Shown here: one piece after another, positions 1 to 8,348 of the stretch
How positions within the stretch are numbered: the first letter of the stretch is position 1
Layout of the letters: every line of letters begins with the position of its first letter
Origin: Ophthalmolycus amberensis
Taxonomy: Eukaryota; Chordata; Actinopteri; Perciformes; Zoarcidae
Assembly: GCA_024529925.1 (NCBI GenBank)
Contig: JAFEUB010001428.1
Coordinates: 102,001 to 166,000 of the forward strand
DNA length: 64,000 nucleotides
Direction of reading: 5' to 3'
Program-made: the position numbers and the translations under genes
Notes under the pieces: model-generated
Told to the model about the DNA's origin: nothing
Seen by the model: the letters and a program-made list of their open reading frames with translations, nothing else
The model's database searches: none

Positions 1-371
1 TCAAAGGGCGGAGTCAACGTAGCCCAAGAGATACAAAACCAACCGCTCTGCCTGGCGGAAGCTCCTCAACGGGTCGGGAACAGGATGGAGCATGGGCATG
101 GATGGATTACTGTCGAGGGCAAAGGGCCAGAGCCTTTGTTTGAAGTTACTGCTAACGTTTACTGTTGGGAAGTCACAAAGAGACAAAAATAACTAAATGA
201 TGCAAAACGAGTCGCACAAAGAGACAAGAACGACTACAAAGTGAAACAACCAAAACAAGACACAAATGGAGACAGAAAACAACCATAAAGTTACACAAAA
301 CGACTGAAAAGAGATACAAAACTACCTATAGGACACAGACAACTACCAGAAAGAGACGCAAAACTACCACA
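1..371. repeat. Degenerate CAAA/GAGAC-rich interspersed repeat
   Basis: From about 180 to 371 the sequence is a loose run of short blocks built on words such as ACAAAGAGAC, CAAAACGAC and ACTACAAAG. The spacing is roughly 14-30 bp and divergence is heavy. The same vocabulary reappears near 1708-1770 and, more clearly, at 62225-62349 plus 62818-62935, so this is a dispersed repeat family and not a local array. Bases 1-180 are not obviously repetitive. A reading frame of about 60 codons on the minus strand there has no recognisable domain and I do not call it a gene. Confidence 0.5.
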
Positions 372-640
372 GAGAGGTCGTCCCAGTCTGTCCCAACGCA
401 TCCCTCTCTTTAAAAGCACACATATGAGCCGAAGGTCTGGACACCAAACCCTCCCCCACTGTTCTCACTCAACACCAGAGAGAGAAGGTACATACGTGCA
501 ACAGGCAGCGAGACGAGCCCGGTGGCACAGCGGGCCTTTGTCCCAGCAGCACGCCGGGGAAGCGCCGGCTGCGTCACGGACGTCCGTCACACCTCCGCTT
601 TATGACGACAAAGTCTCTCTACAACCTGCTGCTCTCAGTT
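372..640. other. Intergenic stretch, nothing recognised
   Basis: No coding, RNA or repeat signature was recognised. A small open frame on the + strand (424-642) is rich in Ser, His and Arg without any domain pattern and is treated as chance. Confidence 0.5.
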
Positions 641-644
641 AAGA

Positions 645-840
645 GGGAATAATAAATGAAGCGTCCCCAGTTCATTACCGACATTAAGACTATTACTTTA
701 ACATTACAAGTTTTCAGAAATGTGTATGTTTAAATATGCAAATGAGGCTTTGTTTGGTAACTTTTGGTAAATTTAAGAGAAATCTACAGATGCAAATAAA
801 CAAAGTGATAAAATAAATCTTCCCACTCGTCTGAGAGAAG
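645..840 (+). repeat. Dispersed repeat, family shared with 18870-19015
   Basis: The stretch containing CCCCAGTTCATTACC, ACATTAAGA and CAAGTTTTCAGAAAT matches, in the same order and spacing, CCCCAGTTCTTTACTT, ACATTAAGAA and CAAGTTTTCGGAAAT at about 18880-18935. Both copies are followed by a sequence with GCAAATAAA or GCAGAAATAAATGA. This is an interspersed element with no coding potential. Its ends are not defined, and the name of the family is unknown to me. Confidence 0.5.
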
Positions 841-871
841 ACGTGGAATGTTCTGGAAGTGTTTTTGCCTC

Positions 872-1081
872 TAGTGTCTGTGGTGTCTGTGGTGTCTGTA
901 GTGTCTGTGGTGTCTGTGGTGTCTGTAGTGTCTGTGGTGTCTGTGGTGTCTGTAGTGTCTGTGGTGTCTGTGGTGTCTGTAGTGTCTGTAGTGTCTGTAG
1001 TGTCTAGTGTCTGTGGTGTCTGTAGTGTCTGGTGTCTGTAGTGTCTGTGGTGTCTGTAGTGTCTGTAGTGTCCGTAGTGTA
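872..1081. repeat. 9-bp minisatellite, GTGTCTGTG/GTGTCTGTA
   Basis: About 23 tandem copies of a 9-bp unit alternate between GTGTCTGTG and GTGTCTGTA, with a few 6-bp deletions near 1003-1035. Because the period is a multiple of three, several frames stay open on both strands (Val-Ser-Val on +, Asp-Thr-Thr and His-Tyr-Arg on -). These frames are products of the repeat and not genes. Confidence 0.95.
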
Positions 1082-2463
1082 GGTTGTGGAAAAAACATTT
1101 TAAAAACATTTTAATCGAACCACTGCCAACTGTAATCTGTACATAGTTAAGAGGCCACTCTGTGGTGTACACTATAAATACACAGTATTCAATACATAAT
1201 ACTAATGTACTGTACATTTGATTTACTTATAAATACTCTCAACTTTCTATGCTGGGTCTTCTCTGTGTGAACATGTGTTAATCTCTTCCTCGGTAACCAG
1301 GAGATCCACTCATGTTTAGTATGAAAGTGGAGGCATGAAGACACCAGCTAATGAGGAGCAGGTGTGCCAGCTGATCGGGCCACTGCCTTCCACACTCAGA
1401 TATTTAGTTCATTTCTTTTTTACAGGATCACGGGGAGCATGAGCTCGTTGTCACAGATTCACCCCCCCCCCCCGGAGATTAGAAATTAATTTATTTGCTG
1501 AAGCAGAATCTTTGGGTTGTGACCACCAGAGGGCAGAGTCAGCAGACATATGAGAGACATGCTGACTGAATGTCCTGATTAGAATAATCTACATGTACAT
1601 ATTCCATCCATATCATCTTCCCACTTCAAAACGGCCGTCTTTGTTATTTAAGTCTTGTTTTTAGTTCATTTTGTATTTATTTGTATCATCTAATTATTTA
1701 TTAAAAGGACCACAAAGTGACGCAAAACGACGACAATGAGGCAGAAAAGAACCAAACATGTGACTCTGAGGCTCTTGTGTGGAGGGGTGGGTTTACATGT
1801 TGGTGCACAGGAGACCCGTTCTCTCATAATCCGTCCATGTGTCGGTCAACCACAACATCCCTCTCCAACAACGACCCTTTTGAATCACACATACGTGCAA
1901 AGAAGGCCGATCCAAAACACAACCAGACCTCAAGTCAAAAACACGCTCCTGTGTTTAACAGAGGCCTGTTGCCTCTCAGCGGACACAGCGACACACGCCG
2001 CTTGTCCCTGAAAGACATTTATTACGGAGCAAAGGAGTCGGGGAGAATTCAAATCTTGCAAAGAGAAGAAACCCAAAACTAAAGCTCCGAGGCCTTGGTT
2101 TGGGTTCAGCACCATCTTGGCCATAACACCCATGGGTGCAGCTGGTTCCTACTTGTCTAATGGCACAAGCAGCCTTTCTGTCATTGGGGCAGTCCTACCT
2201 CCTACAGCCCTGAAGAGTTCATTTTGTGTTCCACAACTGTGCAGAGCCAACATCTGCAGGGCGTCAGCGCCACTAGGAACATGCATACTGGTAAAGTGAT
2301 GGGAGGGGCCTCCGAGGAGCGCTCGTTAGGAACATCATTAATCAGCTTTCTCCAGACACATGCGATTTCGCAGAGATTGTTGATTGTTTCGTTTTCATTA
2401 TTTATGCTCCTGCTGTGAACAACCGTGTAAACAAAGACTGCTTTAGGACTCATTGTGTACAAA

Positions 2464-2465
<2 letters not shown>
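1082..2465. other. Intergenic, one CTCF-like motif, no gene
   Basis: Mostly unique AT-rich sequence with a C12 tract at 1462-1473. A short CAAAGTGACGCAAAACGACG stretch near 1713-1735 resembles the degenerate repeat at the window start. Open frames at 1717-2082 and 1736-2011 overlap each other in different frames and show no domain, so they are treated as chance. Confidence 0.5.
1523..1536 (+). promoter_or_regulatory. CTCF-like core motif
   Basis: CCACCAGAGGGCAG fits the vertebrate CTCF core CCASYAGRKGGCRS at every position. It lies about 6 kb upstream of the doc2b coding start in non-repetitive sequence. A motif match alone does not prove occupancy, and the orientation is given by the + strand reading. 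Confidence 0.5.
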
Positions 2466-2557
<92 letters not shown>

Positions 2558-2559
2558 GC

Positions 2560-2594
<35 letters not shown>
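2466..2594. repeat. (CT)n microsatellite
   Basis: About 128 bp of nearly pure CT dinucleotide with three CG interruptions near 2555-2572. All frames are open (Ser-Leu on +, Arg-Glu on -), so long predicted peptides crossing it are artefacts. It is a homopurine/homopyrimidine mirror repeat. Confidence 0.98.
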
Positions 2595-3339
2595 GATAAT
2601 TAATGGGCTTGCAGAACAGGGAAGTCTGCTTGGGTTATTATTCATATTAATTATTCACTGAATGTGACCAAAGTCATTTCACGGGGAGAAATCTTTCTTG
2701 TTTTTGTCCTACAAACTTTTCCTGTCTCCAGAAATGAAACCACAATATAATTCAAATTGAATAAAACTTTTTCGCCATCATTTCTATCAGTTATGATAGA
2801 AATGTGCTGCTGTTGTGGGAACAATACAGGTGTAAATGCTGTGCTGATGCGTGAGCACAAACCAATAATCTGATGGGATGCACTTTGCCACATTAACAAA
2901 ATAAGAAGCTCTTCTGCTGCAGAACAAGCGCAGTGACCTCAGGCTGCTCCGTGGGGGTTCTGTTGGGCACAAGTGGGTTTTATTCCCCGTTTGGTAATGA
3001 CATGGTTCACATGGTTCAGTCATTGCTTCAAAGGAACACTTGAGGGGAGAGTGAGGCCTGATCCAGAGGGCTGTCCCGCTGTCAGATCAAGTGCTGCAGG
3101 GAATAACCCACAATTCATAGCGTAGAGATGCTAAACGGGGGAGAAGCAGCAATCAAGGGCCTACACATGGGTGTTCAGCCGAACTTTAGGAAGGAACATT
3201 ATGTTAACAGTGATTTAAGATGGTGCAGGAACAACACATGGAAAGGGTTCTTTATCAACCATGGCTTTGTATTTTTACTCAATCATGCAGTTTTGACAAA
3301 AATAAGTAAATTGATTATTTGATAGGTTGCTCAGAGAAA
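2595..3339. other. Intergenic, nothing recognised
   Basis: Unique-looking sequence without coding, RNA or transposon signature that I can support. Confidence 0.45.
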
Positions 3340-3780
3340 TCTACTGCTCAACGAAGAACCAAGGAGCTGATTATTGATTTTAGAAAAAAGGAGGAGCAAT
3401 AGAAAGCACGACTGCTGACTGGAACCATTACAAACTGGTATGTGATGTGTACAGCCCAGCGCAGGAGGGCTCTACAGCGGGTTACTAACACCGCCCAGAA
3501 CATTCTTGGCACCCATCCACTGAGCATCAACGGTATTGGTGACAAGAGGTGCCCGCGTAGAGCCAAGAAGATATCAAAAGACAATTCCCCCCCCCCCCCC
3601 AGCCACAACCTGTTCACCCTGCTGCCGAACCAGCAGACCTCAGAGCAGCTTCTTTCTGCTGGCTGTGAGACTCTTAAACTCATCCTCCACCCTCCACGTA
3701 TAATATTGTTTTAGGTGTTTTTCTTATGTCGCCAAATGGGACCTGAAATCTGCATTTTGTTTTCACAATAAAATAACCTT
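3340..3780 (+). mobile_element. L2-like LINE reverse transcriptase 3' fossil
   Basis: Two conceptual pieces of a non-LTR retrotransposon polyprotein are visible. The first (3355-3400) reads TKELIIDFRKK, a conserved stretch late in fish L2/Rex-type reverse transcriptases. The second (3460-3700) reads RRRALQRVTNTAQNILGTH, then a CPRRAKKISKD segment, HNLFTLLPNQQ and a C-terminal LKLI. This is the usual C-terminal tail of such elements, in the usual order. The pieces are in different frames with an internal deletion and a C14 tract (3587-3600), so the copy is dead. The tail ends in an AATAAAATAA-like sequence near 3768. Clade assignment (L2 versus a related clade) is inferred from memory of the family. 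Confidence 0.8.
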
Positions 3781-5045
3781 GTAATCAGGGGCCGACCCTG
3801 TTGCAAAGTGTTGTCACATCCCTGTTGATGGTTTTGCGAGTCCTTGCAGGCTCTCGCAAGCAAGCACTTACCAGGCAATTAAAGAAAGACAAAAATATTG
3901 TTAAAGAATAGTTAATAAGAATGCCTGGTATCCTACATACAGCAGTTAATAGAGTTAATACAGAGCCGATCGTTAGCCGTACCTGAGACCTGCTGACGAT
4001 GACCCGATGAAGAAGATCACTCTGTTCTTGGGAAACGGGACGTCTTCTTCTCTGTAGCAAGAAAGGTTCAACCAGATGACATCATTTAGCGTTGGCGGGA
4101 GAGGAATGTGTGTTTTGTTAATCCAATAAAGCTGCAATTCCAACAATTCTGTCCAGATTGTCAGTCGTCCGTAAACCGTAATCCTGTCACGTAAACAGGT
4201 TTATTACAAAGAATCCAGTTTGTTGAATCTCACAGTTTTGTCAAGAATGTAATCATCGTGTGAATATAAATGCATAACTGAACGCCTCATTATTTCGAAC
4301 AGAGACAACAGCTACAGTTCCAATGAGGTGATGACATGCCATCAGCATCCAAAGTGGAATTGCTTGGTGTGCATCATTACCAACAGAACAAAACATGGTC
4401 ACCAGGCTGTTTGTGTTTCCAGAGACAGAGGGGGAACTTCAGAGGGGGAGTCCGGTGCCCTGGGCGGCACATTTATTCACATTTCAGGTGCTTGATATTG
4501 AAGCATTTGGACCTCGAGCACATTGGTTCCCTTTGGGAGAGATCGGTGTGGGCGCTACATGATGAAGCTGTGATTGAGTTTCCGTGGGGGGTGCACTTCT
4601 TTTAGAAAGGGGGCTGGAGGCTTCATGTCATGGAGCTGCTGTTAAAACAACACATCTGCTCAAACAGCTTGTTGTGGTGGACATTTTAAACTGGTGGGGG
4701 GGAAAGGGTCAAATTCAAAAGTCAAATGAATGGTTCAGAATAAAAATGATGTTGAAGTAATGACTCAGGTGTGCACACTGCCCAGCATGCATTGCATGTT
4801 TGCAAGAACAAGCATTGGTTGGAGTTGACTGCAGGAATGAGTCCAGGTCTGTGTTTGAGCCGACATTATCTCACATATCGCAATCGTTGCTGGAAATGCC
4901 ATCTCCTTATTCACATTAACCGTCCACACTAAACAGTACAGGGAGAGTCAAACGGCTTCACGATTAATCGTGAAATAGTATTTGTGGAATCTACAGATGA
5001 GGAAGAGAGCGTTTACCATTTCAACTTTAAATCTCTTCTCGTGCC
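3781..5045. other. Intergenic, nothing recognised
   Basis: No gene or clear repeat was recognised. Short frames on both strands lack domains. Confidence 0.45.
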
Positions 5046-5153
5046 TCCAGGGGCCTCCAGAGGCCTCCAGCGGCCTCCAGCGGCCTCCAGGGGCCTCCAG
5101 CGGCCTCCAGCGGCCTCCAGCGGCCTCCAGCGGCCTCCAGCGGCCTCCAGCGG
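5046..5153. repeat. 10-bp GC-rich minisatellite CGGCCTCCAG
   Basis: Eleven near-identical 10-bp units (CGGCCTCCAG, with a few AGGCCTCCAG or GGGCCTCCAG variants). A 10-bp period rotates through all three frames, so the encoded peptide repeats (SGLQRPPAAS) are by-products. An (AT)n run of about 22 bp follows at 5287-5308. Confidence 0.95.
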
Positions 5154-5308
5154 CCCACCGTGTGATGTGTTGTGCTACGTAATCAGTACGCACACTGCTG
5201 AGTCCATCGCCGCCACTCAGACGCTGCTTTGCGGGCAGACAGCTAAGATCTGCAGCTTTCTAGTTATGAGTGTATTCATTAATCGGTATATATATATATA
5301 TATATATA

Positions 5309-7040
5309 CAGACACATATCTCATTACTGTTTGTTATTTCTTTCCACTGTCATCTTTCACTAAATGTTGTCTTATTTGTGTCCTTGGGTGACTTGAAAGG
5401 CTCTTATAATTAAAATGTATTACTATTATTAATTATATTAAGAGGTAATAAAGTCTGATCTTTAAACCTTTGTTGCAAAATCAAAAATCAATTAACTACC
5501 AGCTCTGCCAAAGAAGAATCTAAATGTGATTTTTCGGTGATTTTCCGTCCTCACTCTACGCCTCCTAATTGTCAGCGTGTTGATGCTGTTTGGCAAACAG
5601 CCGATGGGGTTCTTCAGTCCTTGTGTTTCCGTTGAAACGGTTACCACTTGTGTTTCCTGTTGACTTGTGTCACTGCTCACTCGAGATAATTGCCTGTGAG
5701 TGGCTGGGCATTGAGAGAGGGCTACTCTGAGTCCCACACTGCTATCTCTCAATGCGTTGTTCACAGACAATGATGGCTTCACTGGTTCTCTCCACAGTGC
5801 AGTATGTGTGCACACGAGCACTTCATCCTCAAACTTTTCCCATAATTACATTTTATGAAAGTGGGAATGATCCGTCTCTTGTTTGATGGCCACAATCAAC
5901 CATCCATTACGGTCCTTGTAATAATCATTAATTAACAGTTAATAAGGCCATTATCAGTCCTTATAAAATGTCAGCAGCATAGATGAACAGAAAAAAGAGC
6001 TCCACCTGCATCAGCTCAAACTGATAAAAACACCTATTTGCGCGGGTAACGCCTTTGCATTTTAATTTCACAAAGCTTTAACCTGTTGCTAACAGCGAAC
6101 ACAAGAGGGCGCTGCGTCATCTGCTCACTGCAGTCGTGTCTGAACGGGTGGAACGTGATGGCAGAGCTGCTGCAGGGGTTAGAGCTCTGGGTCTGCAAGG
6201 AGAGCCTCCGCTGAGAGCCGGTGAGCCTCTTTGTTACGCAACGTGAGTAACAAGACAAGTGTTGAACACGTGCTAGTGTGTAGGGGGGGGGGGGAGGGGG
6301 GCATATTGTGAATATAAATAAATGACATTTGAAGTTGCAAATGGCAGCATTAGAAAACAGTGTACAGATTTGAAAGACAGCGGGTCCAGAAGTCTTTGTA
6401 ATTCTTGTGGATCTGGAGACACTGATGTTCGTCGAGAGGACAGGTGTGATTTTACATAGAAGGTCTCACCTGCACGTGTCGCTTCAACAAAACATCACCA
6501 TGTCACGGTTGATTACAACGGGCTCAATGTCACCCTGCTCTGTGCACGCTCTGTGAGGATATTAAACCAGCGTGAAAAGGGTTGCAGATTCCCACCGACA
6601 CCCAAGTGGCAACAGATGGAGAGCAGCTAAGAAACGTACGACAACATCAGGGCGCGTAAATGCACGGGGAAAAAAGGTCGGAGCATTGAAACAGACGTGT
6701 GTGCACCAATGAAAGGAGGAATGAAGTGTGTTTAAAAATGAGGGCGTGATGGCAGAGAAGTAAAGGGGGCAGGCAGGGGCGGCTTTAGCCCTTTTGGAGC
6801 CCGACGTCTACTACAACACTGATCTCAAGGATGTGTTGATGTGGGTTTTTTTGCATAAAAATGCAAGCAATCTAAACTCAAATCCTTCATTTGCATGTTT
6901 ACAGTTGAAAAGTTCTCAGGTACAAAAAAACAAAACATCCTGGACGAAGAATCACAATTCATTCACCAGAGGTGAACACAACACGCAGGCACGAGTCCGT
7001 CACGGCGGATCCTCCCTCCCACCGACAGATGGATGGGGTT
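5309..7040. other. Upstream flank of doc2b, mostly unassigned
   Basis: Contains an AATTAACAGTTAATAAGG-type stretch near 5930-5950 resembling the AT-rich interspersed repeat at 23795-24012. A partial CTCF-like motif (ACAAGAGGGCGCTG, 6101-6114) and a G-rich run at 6282-6300 are also present. No coding signature was recognised. Confidence 0.4.
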
Positions 7041-7267
7041 AATATCATAATTAAGCACCTTCGGGCCGACGGGTTCCTGTTTACCGCTCGGTTGCTAGGC
7101 AGTGACATCAGCTGATCCCTCCCTCCGTCCTCTCTAATCCCTCTCCCTGACATTCTCTCTCTCTCTCTCTCTCTCAGATAGGCGGCGCAGACGTGGGCAG
7201 AGTGTGGGGGTATAGGAAGAGGAGAGAGCGGGAGGGTAGGAAGTAGTGTGTGAGGCTGTCAGACAGC

Positions 7268-7282
7268 ATGGTCTGGGTCTGA
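7268..7282 (+). other. Short upstream ORF (4 codons)
   Basis: ATG at 7268 is followed by three codons and TGA (7280-7282), encoding MVWV. It would lie in the leader if transcription starts upstream of 7268. It is one of three upstream AUGs before the doc2b start. Confidence 0.35.
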
Positions 7283-7334
7283 GGACAGCACTGGAAGACG
7301 CAGCAGCAGCAGCAGCAGCAGCCTCCAGATCTCC

Positions 7335-7340
7335 ATGTAG
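7335..7340 (+). other. Start-stop upstream ORF (ATGTAG)
   Basis: ATG is immediately followed by TAG, a minimal start-stop element of a type known to stall initiating ribosomes in some leaders. Whether it is in the mature mRNA depends on the unknown transcription start. Confidence 0.3.
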
Positions 7341-7502
7341 ACCGGTGTGGTGACGTCCACAGATCACCTGGACCTGTCCGCCCGTCAGCACCCGCACAGG
7401 TCAACACCGGAGAAGCAACAGGAAGGAGGAGGAGGGGGGGCGGGTCTGGGTTTTTTCCCCAGTTTTTTGGGGGTTTGTGGAGTAGGCTCCGGGCTGGACC
7501 GC

Positions 7503-7565
7503 ATGCATGACACAACGCAAAGGCGAGAAACCCACCATCAGCATCCAGGAGCACATGGCCATTGA
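7503..7565 (+). other. Upstream ORF overlapping the doc2b start
   Basis: The ATG at 7503 lies four bases before the doc2b ATG in the arrangement ATGCATG. It opens a different frame of 20 codons ending at TGA 7563-7565, inside the coding region. Context is poor for both starts (C at -3 for 7503, T at -3 for 7507), so leaky scanning between them is plausible. Confidence 0.4.
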
Positions 7566-7840
7566 CGTGTGCCCTGGCCCCATCCAGCCCATCAAGCAGA
7601 TCTCAGACTACTTCCCCCGTTACCCGCGGGGCCTCCCCCCATCTGCGCCCCAGCAGGCGGGCCACGCCGGGCCCCTGAGCCCTGCCCTCTCCACCTCCAC
7701 CTCGGCCACCGCCGCCACAGAAAGTGACCGCCCCAATGAGGATAAACCGGACCGGGCTTGTGCCGGAGCCTCCGCCTCCTTACAGGCCACCAAGAGGGAC
7801 GAGGAGCCCGACGTGGAGGGATACGACTCGGATGACTCCA
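7507..7840 (+). CDS. doc2b: Doc2-family C2 protein (DOC2B-like), coding exon 1
   Basis: Encodes the N-terminus of a double-C2-domain protein, a cytosolic high-affinity calcium sensor that binds phospholipids, SNAREs and Munc13 in vesicle exocytosis. Residues 10-38 contain ISIQEHMAIDVCPGP followed by PIKQISDYFPR, the diagnostic Doc2 Munc13-interacting segment. The flanking RGEK-like start and PRGLPP fit DOC2B better than DOC2A. Residues about 46-100 are a variable Ser/Ala/Pro/Thr linker. The exon ends in an acidic EEPDVEGYDSDDS segment just before C2A. The ATG is the first in frame after a TAG at 7483-7485. The exon closes after the first base of a codon at the donor A|GTGAGT (7841). Reading on into the intron gives a TGA within a few codons. 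The exact paralogue (doc2b or a fish-specific duplicate) is inferred, but family membership is certain. Confidence 0.95.
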
Positions 7841-7904
7841 GTGAGTGACGGTTTCCCCTTCCAGTCGTCTCCATCCTCCTGTTGACTACGGTGCTTTCCA
7901 ACAT

Positions 7905-7908
7905 GTCT

Positions 7909-7941
<33 letters not shown>
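7905..7941. repeat. (GT)n microsatellite near the exon 1 donor
   Basis: About 18 GT dinucleotides beginning some 65 bases after the splice donor. Similar shorter GT runs lie at 8103-8133 and 8637-8662. Stop-free frames across them are artefacts. Confidence 0.95.
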
Positions 7942-7943
<2 letters not shown>

Positions 7944-8198
7944 TATCCCTTTTAGTTCTCCCTCTCCCTTATTACTGCATCTCCATTTTTTTTGCCACCG
8001 GTTGCCAGGCATCCCTCCACCCGTGTGGCTTTGTGGCTTTATCTCTCACCTTTTCTTCTATCTGCTCCACCGTCCATCTCTTTCTATCTCCCAAAAACCC
8101 GCTGTGTGTGTGTGTGTGTGTGTGTTGTGTGTCTTTGTGCTGCAGCTAACTCTTTCCCTCTCAGTCTAACACACAGCCAACTGTTGCAAAGAATACAG

Positions 8199-8348
8199 TC
8201 CTCCTCCTCCTCCTCCTCCTCCTCCTCCTCCTCCTCCTCCTCCTCCTCCTCCTCCTCCTCCTCCTCCTCCTCCTCCTCCTCCTCCTCCTCCTCCTCCTCC
8301 TCCTCCTCCTCCTCCTCCTCCTCCTCCTCCTCCTCCTCCTCCTCCTCC
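8199..8348. repeat. (TCC)50 trinucleotide microsatellite
   Basis: Uninterrupted 150 bp of TCC, about 360 bp into intron 1. It is homopyrimidine on the + strand and mirror-symmetric. In one frame it reads as about 50 serines. The lack of any interruption suggests a young, unstable array whose true length may differ between alleles or be imprecise in the assembly. Confidence 0.98.

Larger units (their letters stand above)
7041..7506 (+). promoter_or_regulatory. doc2b promoter and 5' UTR region
   Basis: This interval is richer in G+C and CpG than its flanks and leads directly into the coding exon. Visible elements are an RFX/X-box-like GTTGCTAGGCAGTGAC (7091-7106) overlapping a CRE-like TGACATCA (7103-7110). 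A (CT)n tract at 7154-7177 ends in CAG, which could be either an initiator-proximal pyrimidine tract or a 3' splice site of a 5' UTR intron. Seven CAG triplets lie at 7301-7321. No TATA box is evident. The transcription start cannot be placed from sequence alone. Confidence 0.45.

Noticed and set aside
2106..2126. Possible second RE1 site beginning TTCAGCACC
   Set aside because: Only the left half-site is present. The right half (GGACAGCGCC) is replaced by an unrelated sequence.
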